Below, piece by piece: positions 1 through 8,228 of a DNA stretch of 64,000 bases. The translations under genes and the position numbers were made by a program. The DNA is from Aminobacter niigataensis (lineage in GTDB: Bacteria > Pseudomonadota > Alphaproteobacteria > Rhizobiales > Rhizobiaceae). A model generated the notes under the pieces. It was given only the letters and a program-made list of their open reading frames with translations, did not search any database and was not told the DNA's origin. The DNA is taken from contig NZ_JACHOT010000002.1 in the NCBI RefSeq assembly GCF_014200015.1, forward strand, positions 558,001-622,000, read 5' to 3'. The stretch's first letter is position 1; each line of letters opens with the position of its first letter.

Positions 1-23
1 GCGACGCGTCGATCCGACGTCAT
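1..23 (-). CDS. Possible 5' end of a gene leaving the window
   Basis: On the minus strand an ATG at 23 is preceded by a purine-rich GGGAGAGA stretch that could be a ribosome binding site. It opens a frame (M-T-S-D-R-R-V) that stays open to the window edge. Only seven codons are visible, so no product can be named. If real, the gene is divergent from the racemase gene and shares the operator-like site at 88-97 with it. Confidence 0.35.
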
Positions 24-87
24 TCTCTCCCGTCATGTCTCGAAAACAGCGTTGCGCGGCAAACGACGTTTTCCGGCCAGGCTGATA

Positions 88-97
88 TGTATACAAT
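88..97 (+). promoter_or_regulatory. Operator-like motif TGTATACAAT, site 1
   Basis: The perfect consensus TGTATACAAT, centred on the palindrome TGTATACA, lies between the left-edge gene start and the racemase gene. The same motif or a one-base variant precedes the other units of this island. FadR/FCD-type GntR regulators commonly bind short A+T-rich palindromes, so the GntR gene at 1180-1917 is the obvious candidate. That assignment is inference. Confidence 0.5.
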
Positions 98-326
98 AGC
101 CTGATCACACCGCTGGCAAATGAGATTCTTTGGGAGACTCGCCTCCCGATCCCAGCCAGGTCCTTGGCGGTCTCTCCAAAAGCAATAAACCTATCAAAAG
201 CTTGTAGTTATCCACCACATTGCGGTCGGCAGGAACGCGCCCACTCCGCCGGATCGCGCCGAACTGCGGCCCATCCGCTGCAACGGTCGCCGGATTTCGT
301 CAAAAGCCGTGTTGACAACCGCAAAT

Positions 327-359
327 TATATCCAATACGAATATCTAATAGTATACAAT
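327..359 (+). promoter_or_regulatory. Paired operator-like motifs upstream of the racemase gene
   Basis: Two near-consensus copies lie 23 bp apart start to start: TATATCCAAT (327-336) and AGTATACAAT (350-359). The second ends 56 bp before the racemase ATG. Two to three sites upstream of one gene suggest cooperative binding or an overlap with the promoter. Confidence 0.45.
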
Positions 360-415
360 TTGGAAGGCTCGGGATTGGCCCGAACTTCCGCGAGCCCACC
401 GGCTCAGAGGATCGC

Positions 416-1183
416 ATGAGGATCAAGCTCATCAATCCGAACACGACCCAGTCGATGACCGATCTTATCGGCGACGCGGCGCGGGCGGTGGCGGCACCGG
501 GGACTGAAATCCTGGCGGTGACGTCGCGATCCGGTGCTGCTTCGATCGAGGGTCATTACGACGAAGCGATGAGCATCATCGGCCTCGTCGACGAGATCAT
601 GGATGGACCCGCCGCCGACGCCTATGTCGTCGCCTGCTTCGGCGATCCGGGCCTGCTTGCGGCGCGCGAGCTCACCGGGGCGCCGGTGTTCGGCATCGCC
701 GAAGCGGCGATGCACGCCGCGACCTTCGTTGCCACCGGGTTTTCGGTGGTGACGACACTTGAGCGCACGCGCATCATCGCCGAGCACCTCGTGCGCAACT
801 ACGGCATGCAGAACCATTGCCGCCGGGTACGCGCCACCGATGTGCCGGTGCTCGAACTGGAAAAGCCGGAATCGAACGCCCGCGCGATCATCCTTGCCGA
901 ATGCGAAAGAGCGCTCTCCGAGGACCGCTCGGAAGCCATCGTTCTGGGTTGCGCCGGCATGGCCGACCTGGCGAAATTCCTCGAGGACAGGCTGCAGGTG
1001 CCTGTGATCGACGGCGTGGTCGCCGCAGTCAAGTTTGCCGAGGCGATCGTCGGCATGGGCCTGAAGACATCGAAGCGCGGCGACCTCGCCTATCCTCTGC
1101 CCAAGACCTATCGCGGCAAGCTCGCCGGCTATGCGCCAGACACCCGGCTTGCCGACAGGTTGACGGCACGAAAAGTCAGTTAG
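416..1183 (+). CDS. Hydantoin racemase-like protein (Asp/Glu/hydantoin racemase family)
   Basis: A 255-residue cofactor-independent racemase-type protein. The N-terminus MRIKLINPNTT is typical of the family. The two cysteines expected to act as the acid/base pair are Cys74 (VACFGDPG) and Cys179 (VLGCAGMA), 105 residues apart, which fits hydantoin racemases of rhizobia as I recall them. Such enzymes interconvert enantiomers of 5-substituted hydantoins or of related amino acids. The ATG at 416 was chosen over upstream in-frame starts because CAGAGG lies just before it and the family motif begins there. The gene is followed by a convergent GntR regulator whose coding sequence overlaps its last 4 bases. 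No hydantoinase or carbamoylase of the classic type is adjacent, so the natural substrate is open. Confidence 0.8.
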   Translation: MRIKLINPNTTQSMTDLIGDAARAVAAPGTEILAVTSRSGAASIEGHYDEAMSIIGLVDEIMDGPAADAYVVACFGDPGLLAARELTGAPVFGIAEAAMHAATFVATGFSVVTTLERTRIIAEHLVRNYGMQNHCRRVRATDVPVLELEKPESNARAIILAECERALSEDRSEAIVLGCAGMADLAKFLEDRLQVPVIDGVVAAVKFAEAIVGMGLKTSKRGDLAYPLPKTYRGKLAGYAPDTRLADRLTARKVS

Positions 1184-1917
1184 CTTAGGGGTTTGAACAG
1201 CGTCTTGAAGTCGACGCGCACGGGGTGATCGGCAAGGTCGATCTGAGCCTCGATATGACGGAGGTGGTGGTCCATGTACTGCGCAGCTTTCTTGCCGTCC
1301 CGCCGCTTCAGCGCGTCCACGATCTCCTTGTGCTCGCTGTACGAACACGGCACTGCGCCCGGTGATTCGTACAGGGCGATGATCAGCGACGTCCGCGACA
1401 CCAGTTCGTGGACGAAGTCGCGCAGCACCTCGTTACCAGCAAGCGAGGCGAGTTCACGATGAAAATCCCCGGAGAGCTGCAGCCGCCTTTGTTTGCTGTC
1501 TTGCTCGACTGCCTCCGCCTCGGCGCTCACCATGGCCGTCAGCCGATCGACGTCTTCCCTGGTGATCGTCGAGGCGAGCTTTTCGGTGAGGATGCATTCG
1601 ACCCCGCGCCGTGCCTCGAACACCTGCCGCGCTTCCTCTATCGAGGGCTTGGAAACGAAGGCGCCCTTGTTGGGGATCAGGTCGACGAGCTTCTCGTGCG
1701 ACAGCCGCTGCAAAACCTTGCGGATGATGGTGCGGCTGACGCCGAAGGCGGTCGCCAGCGCGTCCTCCTGCAACGGCGTCGCCGGCCTGATCTGGTGATT
1801 GATGATCGCCGAATAGATTTCGCCGTGGATGTGTTCGTCGGTCGGGCCGCCGCGCTTCTTGGTCTTGTCGGGGCTCGGCGGGGCGGCGGATTTCAAGGCG
1901 CGGGGCTCGCGTAACAT
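1180..1917 (-). CDS. GntR-family transcriptional regulator, FCD (FadR) subfamily
   Basis: A 245-residue regulator. Residues about 28-95 form the winged helix-turn-helix (IHGEIYSAI, FGVSRTIIRKVLQRL, GAFVSKP). Residues about 100-235 form an all-helical FCD ligand domain with the usual Asp/His metal-site positions (SGDFHRELA, SEHKEIVDAL, HHLRHIEAQ). The ATG at 1917 is preceded by CAGGA, while an upstream ATG at 1941 has no ribosome binding site. The gene is convergent with the racemase gene (4-base overlap) and divergent from the first transporter gene. It is the only regulator in the island and so probably the local ligand-responsive repressor of all its units. A degenerate operator lies upstream of it, which is compatible with autoregulation. 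Confidence 0.88.
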   Translation of the reverse strand: MLREPRALKSAAPPSPDKTKKRGGPTDEHIHGEIYSAIINHQIRPATPLQEDALATAFGVSRTIIRKVLQRLSHEKLVDLIPNKGAFVSKPSIEEARQVFEARRGVECILTEKLASTITREDVDRLTAMVSAEAEAVEQDSKQRRLQLSGDFHRELASLAGNEVLRDFVHELVSRTSLIIALYESPGAVPCSYSEHKEIVDALKRRDGKKAAQYMDHHLRHIEAQIDLADHPVRVDFKTLFKPLS

Positions 1918-1955
1918 GTCACGATCCTGATGAAACGGCATAGGGAGGACTAGGA

Positions 1956-1965
1956 TGTATTCTAT
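1956..1965. promoter_or_regulatory. Degenerate operator-like motif in the gntR/dppD-like intergenic region
   Basis: TGTATTCTAT matches TGTATACAAT at 8 of 10 positions and sits in a partly palindromic context (GGATGTATTCTATCC). It lies between the divergent regulator and transporter ATPase genes, where an autoregulatory site would be expected. The degenerate match keeps confidence low. Confidence 0.35.
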
Positions 1966-2031
1966 CCCGTACGATGCCCGCTTGGAACATGCCTTTTCCG
2001 CCAGCACAATCCCTCAAGCAAAGGCGGTGCA

Positions 2032-3048
2032 ATGATGCATGGACACACTGTCGAAACCGGCGCTGTGCCGCAGATCCCGTCCGTTCTGGATGTACACAAT
2101 CTGCGCATTGAATTCCCCTTGCGCCAGCGCTCGCTTGTCGCCGTCGACGACGTTTCGTTCAGCATCGGCAAGGGTGAGATTCTGGGCGTCGTTGGCGAAT
2201 CCGGCGCCGGCAAGTCGCTGACCGGAAGCGCCCTGATCGGACTGCTGCAACCGCCCGGCCGCATATCGGGCGGTTCTGTTCATCTCTCCGGCCAGCGCAT
2301 CGACGATCTGCCGCAGGCCGAACAGCGCAAGCTGCGCGGCCGCCACATCGGCGCGATCTTCCAGGACCCGCTGACCAGCCTCGATCCTCTCTTCACCGTC
2401 GGCCGCCAACTCACCGAAACCATCCGCGCGCATCATCCCGGCAATGCTGAAACCGCGCGTGCGAAGGCGCTGCAGCTGTTGCGCGAAGTCGGCATCGCCG
2501 ATCCGGAAAACCGCTTCAGCCAGTATCCGCACCAGTTCTCCGGCGGCATGCGCCAGCGCATCGTCATCGCATTGGCGCTCGCCGGCGAGCCGGAACTGAT
2601 CATCGCCGACGAGCCGACCACCGCCCTCGACGTCTCGGTTCAGGCCCAGATCATCGGGCTTCTCAAGCGGCTCGCGGCAACGCGCGGCACGGCGATCATG
2701 CTGGTCACCCACGATATGGGCGTCATCGCCGAGACCGCCGATCGGGTGGCGGTGATGTATGCCGGTCGCGTCGTCGAGATCGGGCCGGTCGACGAGGTCA
2801 TTCACCGGCCGCGCCACCCCTACACGGCGGGGCTGATGGCCTCGATCCCCTCGCTCAACCGCAAGGCAGAGCGCCTCGCCCAGATCGACGGCTCGATGCC
2901 GCGCCTTGGCAGTTGGCCCGACGGCTGCGCCTTCAATCCGCGCTGCCCCAAGGCCGGCACGCGTTGCCGGACGGAGCTTCCGCGTCTGGCCGACGCCGGC
3001 GGCACATCCGCTGCCTGTTTCATCCACCAGGGTGGCACGCAACTCTGA
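2032..3048 (+). CDS. ABC transporter ATP-binding protein, DppD/OppD type
   Basis: A 338-residue ATPase subunit of a peptide/nickel-type importer. Visible motifs are Walker A GESGAGKS (55-62), ABC signature FSGGMRQR (169-176) and Walker B LIIADEPTTALD (189-200). The C-terminal oligopeptide-transporter extension carries a Cys-rich stretch (NPRCPKAGTRC). The start has an AAAGGCGG ribosome binding site. It stands alone about 450 bp before the binding-protein gene, whereas its partner DppF-like ATPase closes the next operon. The importer genes are therefore split over two adjacent units that presumably respond to the same regulator. Confidence 0.9.
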   Translation: MMHGHTVETGAVPQIPSVLDVHNLRIEFPLRQRSLVAVDDVSFSIGKGEILGVVGESGAGKSLTGSALIGLLQPPGRISGGSVHLSGQRIDDLPQAEQRKLRGRHIGAIFQDPLTSLDPLFTVGRQLTETIRAHHPGNAETARAKALQLLREVGIADPENRFSQYPHQFSGGMRQRIVIALALAGEPELIIADEPTTALDVSVQAQIIGLLKRLAATRGTAIMLVTHDMGVIAETADRVAVMYAGRVVEIGPVDEVIHRPRHPYTAGLMASIPSLNRKAERLAQIDGSMPRLGSWPDGCAFNPRCPKAGTRCRTELPRLADAGGTSAACFIHQGGTQL

Positions 3049-3501
3049 CTGAGACAGCCGCATTGCCAGCCCAAGGCAGCGCTGGCCCGAAGACCTGGAA
3101 CATCGCGCGACGAGCGGCCCGCATTCCGCGGACGCTGCGCGCTTCTCGGCTTGCCTATTTCTCAGGCACATCATGTATACAATTGATGCATAGTTGCGCA
3201 TACAAGGCTGTAGACGAAGCGTATTCGATGTGAAATCATCCCTCCTGTCGGCTCTCAACAGGCTGGGTTCCAGTGACAAGTGCTCGAGATCAGAACGGAT
3301 CGAAATGGGCATTCCCCGACCCTCGGGGGATGAGAGGATCGCGACTTCGATTTTGTCACGCCGGCCACGCAGCGCTGTTGAACCACCTCAAGCCCCCGAT
3401 GGATGCGGTGCCTTTCGGCACGCCCGACGCCTCGTCCCTCGGCCAGCCGGCATGTGAACGATTCAAGAATCCAACAAACAAGAACTGCGTGGGAACAGCC
3501 G
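3049..3501 (+). other. Intergenic region before the peptide-type importer operon
   Basis: No supported gene. It contains a consensus operator-like motif at 3174-3183. The sequence TTGCCT at 3151-3156 lies 17 bp upstream of TGTATA, so the operator may overlap a promoter -10 element. A related GCATACAA lies at 3198-3205. The remaining sequence up to the binding-protein gene is unexplained leader. Confidence 0.5.
3174..3183 (+). promoter_or_regulatory. Operator-like motif TGTATACAAT, upstream of the Dpp-type operon
   Basis: Perfect copy of the motif at 88-97, about 320 bp before the binding-protein start. It overlaps the position of a possible -10 element, and repression by occlusion would follow from that arrangement. 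Confidence 0.5.
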
Positions 3502-5067
3502 ATGAAAAACTACCTGAAACTGCTACTTCTCGCCTCGTGCGCCGGCCTGGCCGTCAACGCGGCTGACGCCAAGACGCTGCGGTTCGCTGAATCGCAGGAA
3601 ATCAGCTCGATGGACCCTCACGCAGCGCGCGAGGATTTCACCCTCAGCCTGATCGGCAACGTTTATGAGGGCCTCGTCCGCTGGAACAAGGAACTGAAGA
3701 TCGAGCCGGCCCTGGCCGAAAGCTGGGAGACCTTGTCCGACACCAAATGGCGCTTCCATCTGCGCAAGGGCGTTGAATTCCACAACGGCAACCCGTTCAC
3801 CGCAGACGACGTGATCTTCTCCTTCGAGCGCGCCGGGTCGCCCGGCTCGCCCTTCGCCGGCCTGCTCGAGCCCATCGCCGAGGTGGTCAAGGTCGACGAC
3901 CACACGGTCGACATGACGCTGAAGCGCAAATACGCATTGCTGCTCAACGACTTTGCCGGCTGGTACATCCTCGACAAGGAATTCCAGGAATCGATCGGCG
4001 CCCAGAAGCCGCTCGATCTGTCGACCAACACCGGCGGCGCGATGATCACGCAAGGGGTTGGCACCGGGCCGTTCAAGGTTGCCAGCCGCGAGCCCGACGT
4101 GAGGACCGTCTTTGCCGCCAACGAAAAATGGTGGGACAAGCGCGAGCACAACATCGACGAGATCGTCTACACGCCGATCGCCAACAATGCGACGCGCGTC
4201 GCAGCCCTGCTTTCGGGCGAGGTCGACTTCATCCGCAACGCGCCGCCCCAGGACGTCGCGCGCATCGAGGCCACGGCCGGAATGCAGGTGATGCGCGCGC
4301 CGCATCTGCGCAACATCTTCTACGGCATGGACCAGCAGTCGAAGACCCTGCCTGGCCTGGATTCCAATCCGCTCGCCGACGTGCGCGTCCGCAAGGCGAT
4401 CTATCAGGCCATCGACGTCGAGGGCATCAAGCGTTCGATCATGCGCGACAACAGCCGTCCGTCGGCGATCATGATGGCGCCGGAACTGCCGTTCTACGAC
4501 GCCAGCCTCGACGTCCGCTTCCCCTACGATATCGAGGCTTCGAAGGCACTGCTCAAGGAGGCTGGTTACGCCGATGGCTTCACCTTGCCGATGGATTGCC
4601 CGGCCGGTTCATTCATCAATGACGAGCAGATCTGCCAGGCAACGGTCGGCATGCTTGCCAAGGTCGGCATCAAGGCGCAGCTGACGATGCATCCGCCCGT
4701 GCAGTTCGACACCGAACTGCCGGCCGGCAAATATTCCTTCTACATGCTCGGCTGGGCCGGCCTGCCGACGCTCGACGCCTACAACATCATCTCGGCGACC
4801 TTCCATACGCCCACCGGCGACCTCGGCGCCTGGAACCCGAAGGGCTATTCGAACGCCCGGGTCGATGAACTGATCCCGCAGATCGGCACGGAATACGATG
4901 CCGAAAAGCGCCAGGAGATGATCTCGGAAGTCATGAAGCTGCATCGCGACGAGGTCGGCAAGATCATGCTGCACCAGCAGTTCCTGACCTGGGGCATGAC
5001 CGACAAGGTCCATGCCATCGTGCCGGCCGACGAGTATACGCGGTTCTGGTACTACACGATGGACTGA
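3502..5067 (+). CDS. ABC transporter substrate-binding protein, family 5 (peptide/nickel/opine type)
   Basis: A 521-residue periplasmic binding protein. The ATG at 3502 gives a clean Sec signal peptide (MKNYLKLLLLASCAGLAVNA, then ADAKT). The mature part starts with the family-5 pattern LRFAESQEISSMDPHAA and has the typical LAESWE, FHLRKGVEFHNGNPFTADDV and AGYADGF blocks. It captures the substrate for permeases 5125-7010 and the two DppD/DppF-like ATPases. Family-5 proteins bind peptides but also opines, sugars and heterocycles, so the ligand cannot be read from sequence. A strong hairpin follows the stop codon. Confidence 0.9.
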   Translation: MKNYLKLLLLASCAGLAVNAADAKTLRFAESQEISSMDPHAAREDFTLSLIGNVYEGLVRWNKELKIEPALAESWETLSDTKWRFHLRKGVEFHNGNPFTADDVIFSFERAGSPGSPFAGLLEPIAEVVKVDDHTVDMTLKRKYALLLNDFAGWYILDKEFQESIGAQKPLDLSTNTGGAMITQGVGTGPFKVASREPDVRTVFAANEKWWDKREHNIDEIVYTPIANNATRVAALLSGEVDFIRNAPPQDVARIEATAGMQVMRAPHLRNIFYGMDQQSKTLPGLDSNPLADVRVRKAIYQAIDVEGIKRSIMRDNSRPSAIMMAPELPFYDASLDVRFPYDIEASKALLKEAGYADGFTLPMDCPAGSFINDEQICQATVGMLAKVGIKAQLTMHPPVQFDTELPAGKYSFYMLGWAGLPTLDAYNIISATFHTPTGDLGAWNPKGYSNARVDELIPQIGTEYDAEKRQEMISEVMKLHRDEVGKIMLHQQFLTWGMTDKVHAIVPADEYTRFWYYTMD

Positions 5068-5076
5068 CGATTGATC

Positions 5077-5105
5077 GGAGGCTGGGCGCCCGGCGCCCGG
5101 CCTCC
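5077..5105 (+). promoter_or_regulatory. Intercistronic hairpin after the family-5 binding-protein gene
   Basis: GGAGGCTGGGC (5077-5087) can pair with GCCCGGCCTCC (5095-5105) with one G-T wobble and a 7-nt loop. No T-run follows, so it is unlikely to be a full terminator. Its place between a binding-protein gene and its permease genes fits 3'-end stabilisation or partial attenuation that gives excess binding protein. Confidence 0.6.
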
Positions 5106-5124
5106 CTCTATTTCAGAGGCTGAG

Positions 5125-6090
5125 ATGATTTCCTTGCTCGCCACGCGACTGACCAGCGTCATCCTCGTGATGCTGGTGGTATCAGCGCTTTCGTTCTCGA
5201 TCTTCAACTTCCTTGGCGACCCGGTGAACAACATCCTCGGCGTCAACGCCACGCTTGCCCAGCGCGAGGAGTTGCGTGTCGCCCTGGGCCTCGATCAGTC
5301 GACATTCGTCCAGTTCTGGCGCTTCGTCGAACGCGCCGTGGTCGGTGATTTCGGCGTCTCCTACCGCAACCGCCAACCGGTGGTCGACCTGATCCTCGCC
5401 CGCCTGCCGGCGACGCTGGAGCTCGTCCTGTGCGCCACCGTCATCGCGCTTGCCGCTGGCATTCCGATGGGTGTCTACACCGCACTCAAGCCTCGCGGCT
5501 TGCTTAGCCGCACACTGCAGTTCGGTTCGCTGCTCGGCATCTCGATGCCGCAGTTCCTGATCGGCATGCTGCTGATCCTGGTCTTCTCCGTCGAGCTGCG
5601 CTGGCTGTCGGCCTTCGGCCGCGGCGACGTCGTCACGCTGGGCTGGTGGTCGACCGGCCTGCTCACAACATCAGGCGTCAAGGCATTGATCATGCCGACC
5701 ATCACGCTTGCCGTGTTCCAGGTGTCGATGATCATGCGGCTGGTGCGCGGCGAGATGCTGGAGGTGGTGCGGACGGATTTCGTCAAGTTCGCCCGGGCCC
5801 GCGGCCTCTCCGACCGCGCCGTCTATCTGACGCATGCCCTTCGCAACAGCCTGTTGCCGGTCATCACCATCACCGGCCTGCAGATCGGCTCGCTGATCGC
5901 CTTCGCCATCGTTGTCGAGGCGGTGTTCCAGTGGCCTGGCATGGGCATGCTCATTCTCCAGGCGATCGAATTCGCCGACTTCCCTGTCATGGCGGCCTAT
6001 CTCGCCTTCGTCGGATTCAGCTTCGTCACGATCAACCTGATCGTCGACCTGATCTATCTCGCCGTCGATCCAAGGTTGCGTGCAAAATGA
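5125..6090 (+). CDS. ABC transporter permease, DppB type
   Basis: A 321-residue inner-membrane protein starting MISLLATRLTSVILVMLVV, with about six hydrophobic segments. It has the DppB-like N-terminal block (LGDPVNNILGVNATLAQREELRVALGLD, periplasmic) and a C-terminal EAA-type loop (ARARGLSDRAVYLTHALRNSLLP). The ATG at 5125 has a CAGAGG ribosome binding site. Its stop overlaps the next permease start (ATGA), indicating translational coupling. Confidence 0.9.
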   Translation: MISLLATRLTSVILVMLVVSALSFSIFNFLGDPVNNILGVNATLAQREELRVALGLDQSTFVQFWRFVERAVVGDFGVSYRNRQPVVDLILARLPATLELVLCATVIALAAGIPMGVYTALKPRGLLSRTLQFGSLLGISMPQFLIGMLLILVFSVELRWLSAFGRGDVVTLGWWSTGLLTTSGVKALIMPTITLAVFQVSMIMRLVRGEMLEVVRTDFVKFARARGLSDRAVYLTHALRNSLLPVITITGLQIGSLIAFAIVVEAVFQWPGMGMLILQAIEFADFPVMAAYLAFVGFSFVTINLIVDLIYLAVDPRLRAK

Positions 6091-7010
6091 GCCAGCTTGT
6101 CCTCAGACTGAAAGCAATCGGCAACAGCGAACTGGCCTGGCGGTTCAGGACCTCGCCACCGGTCATCTTCGCCACGGTCGTGCTGGTGGTGCTGGTCTTC
6201 TGCGCCGCCGCCGCCAACCTGATCGCCCCGCACAATCCGTTCGACCCGGCAACGCTCAACATCATGGATGCGCGCCTGCCGCCGGTGTGGATCGACGGCG
6301 GCTCCTCGACCTATCTGCTCGGCACCGACGAGCAGGGCCGCGACATCCTTTCCACCATCTTCTACGGCATGCGCGTGTCGATCCTTGTCGGCATCGCCGC
6401 CGTCGCCTTCTCGATGACCATCGGCGTGGCCCTCGGCCTGATCGCCGGCTACCTCGGCGGCTGGGTCGACGCCGTCATCATGCGGCTCGGCGACATCCAG
6501 TTGAGCTTCCCCACGATCATGATCGCCTTCTTCATCGACGGCGTCGCCAAGATCGTCATGCCGATCGGCATGCGCGAGGAAATGCGCTTCTACGTCGTCA
6601 TCCTGGCGATCGGCGTCGCCGACTGGGTGCAGTTCGCCCGCACCGTGCGCGCCGCCACCATGATCGAGCGCCGCAAGGACTATGTTGCTGCGGCCCGCAT
6701 CAGCGAGGTCGGCGGGTTCCGCATCCTGCTTGCCCACATCCTGCCCAACACCATCGGCCCGGTGTTGGTACTCGCCACGCTGGGCCTCGGCGTCGCCATC
6801 CTCACCGAAGCAATCCTGTCCTTCCTCGGCCTCGGCATGCCGCCGTCGCAGCCCTCGTTGGGAACCCTGATCCGCGCCGGCAACGATCTGCTCCTGTCGG
6901 GCGAGTGGTGGATCTCGCTGTTCCCCGGTGCAGCACTTGTCCTTCTGGTGCTGGCCGTCAACATAGTCGGCGACTGGCTGCGCGACGTCCTCAACCCCCG
7001 CCTCCGCTGA
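6087..7010 (+). CDS. ABC transporter permease, DppC type
   Basis: A 307-residue permease that starts within the ATGA overlap with the DppB-like gene. It shows the DppC features: a cytoplasmic N-terminus, first transmembrane segment about 35-55, the LGTDEQGRDILSTIFYGMRVS block, and an EAA loop (YVAAARISEVGGFRILLAHILPNT). It forms the heterodimeric channel with the preceding gene product. An 18-bp gap separates it from the amidohydrolase gene. Confidence 0.9.
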   Translation: MSQLVLRLKAIGNSELAWRFRTSPPVIFATVVLVVLVFCAAAANLIAPHNPFDPATLNIMDARLPPVWIDGGSSTYLLGTDEQGRDILSTIFYGMRVSILVGIAAVAFSMTIGVALGLIAGYLGGWVDAVIMRLGDIQLSFPTIMIAFFIDGVAKIVMPIGMREEMRFYVVILAIGVADWVQFARTVRAATMIERRKDYVAAARISEVGGFRILLAHILPNTIGPVLVLATLGLGVAILTEAILSFLGLGMPPSQPSLGTLIRAGNDLLLSGEWWISLFPGAALVLLVLAVNIVGDWLRDVLNPRLR

Positions 7011-7028
7011 GACCACGGAACCTGCATC

Positions 7029-8228
7029 ATGAACGATCTTCTGCTCACCAATGTTCGTCCCGACGCCGGTGCTCCGGCCAGCATCCTGATCGAGAACGGC
7101 CGCATTGCGGCCATCGGCACCGACATCAAGGCGCGCGATGACGTCAAGGTCGTCGACGGCAACGGCGCGATCGCCATCGCACCTTTCGTCGAGGCGCATG
7201 TCCATCTCGACAAGATCCTGTGGGGCCTGCCCTGGCACGGCATCAACGTGCCGGATTCGCTCAGGGCAATGATCGACAACGAGGTCGAGATCCGCCGTAG
7301 CCTGCCCTGGTCGGTCGCCGAGCGCGCCGGCAATCTGATGCGCCAATGCGTCGCCAACGGCTCGACCCATATCCGCAGCCATGTCGACATCTCGCCGGAA
7401 TACGGGCTCGACAATCTTCATGGCGTGCTCGCGGCCTGGGAGAAGACCAAGCACGCCGTCGACCTCGAGATCGTCGCCTTTCCCCAGCTCGGCATGCTGA
7501 TCGAACCCGGCACAGCCGAGCTGATGGAAGCTGCCCTCGACGAAGGTGCTTCGATCATCGGCGGCATCGATCCCGCCAGCGTCGATGGCGACGCCAAGGG
7601 TCACCTCGACACCATTTTCGGCATCGCCCACCGCAAGCAGGCCAAGATCGACATTCATCTGCACGAGCGCGGCGAGCTCGGGCTTTACGAACTGGGCCTG
7701 ATCGCCGAGCGCGCCAAGGCGCTTGGCATGCAGGACAAGGTCATCGTCAGCCATGCCTTCTGCCTCGGTACGGCATCCCGAGACGACCTCGCCCGCATGA
7801 TGGACCTGCTTGCCGAGGCCGGCATCGGCATCATCTCGGCGGTCCCCGGCGACATCCCCTTCCCGCCGATGTTCGAGCTCGCCGAATATGGCGTCCGTTG
7901 TGCCGTGGCCTCCGACTCGCTGCGCGACACCTGGAACCCGCATGGCAATGGCGACATGCTCGAACGCTGCTGGCTGCTGTCCTGGCGCAGCAACTGCCGC
8001 ACAGATGCCGAGCTCACCGCGGCCCTTGACATGGGCACCAAGCGCGGCGCCGACCTGCTCGATCTCGACGGCCACGGGCTGGAGGTTGGTTGCGATGGCT
8101 CCCTGGTGCTGATCGAGGGCGAGAACCTCGCCCAGATCGTCGTCGACCGGCCGAAGCGCGCACTTGTCGTCAAGCGCGGCCTCGTCGTCGCAAAGGACGG
8201 CAAGTGGATCGATGGTGCCGGGTCATGA
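7029..8228 (+). CDS. Cytosine deaminase-like amidohydrolase
   Basis: A 399-residue metal-dependent amidohydrolase. The metal and catalytic pattern follows CodA-type cytosine deaminases: EAHVHLDK (His57, His59), HLHE (His210, Glu213), SHAF (His242) and SDSLRDTWNPHGNGDM (Asp296). It probably deaminates or opens a nitrogen heterocycle in the cytoplasm. It is embedded in the importer operon, between the DppC-like and DppF-like genes, so its substrate is probably the imported compound or a close derivative. Family members also act on isocytosine, creatinine-like and triazine compounds, so cytosine itself is not assured. Confidence 0.8.
   Translation: MNDLLLTNVRPDAGAPASILIENGRIAAIGTDIKARDDVKVVDGNGAIAIAPFVEAHVHLDKILWGLPWHGINVPDSLRAMIDNEVEIRRSLPWSVAERAGNLMRQCVANGSTHIRSHVDISPEYGLDNLHGVLAAWEKTKHAVDLEIVAFPQLGMLIEPGTAELMEAALDEGASIIGGIDPASVDGDAKGHLDTIFGIAHRKQAKIDIHLHERGELGLYELGLIAERAKALGMQDKVIVSHAFCLGTASRDDLARMMDLLAEAGIGIISAVPGDIPFPPMFELAEYGVRCAVASDSLRDTWNPHGNGDMLERCWLLSWRSNCRTDAELTAALDMGTKRGADLLDLDGHGLEVGCDGSLVLIEGENLAQIVVDRPKRALVVKRGLVVAKDGKWIDGAGS

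Larger units (their letters stand above)
24..415. other. Intergenic region upstream of the racemase gene
   Basis: No convincing gene lies here. The region is A+T-richer than its flanks and holds three copies of the island's operator-like motif (88-97, 327-336, 350-359). A TTGACA at 312-317 could be a -35 element, but no clear -10 follows at standard spacing. Confidence 0.6.

Noticed and set aside
2091-2100. TGTACACAAT, a one-mismatch copy of the operator motif inside the DppD-like coding region
   Set aside because: It encodes the conserved V-H-N-L stretch at the start of the ATPase domain, so coding constraint explains it. It is not counted as a site.
6054-8075. A 673-codon open frame on the minus strand across the permease and amidohydrolase genes
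   Set aside because: It mirrors genuine, well-conserved plus-strand genes. Its composition (Asp, His, Gly, Arg and Ala runs) is typical of antisense frames in GC-rich DNA.
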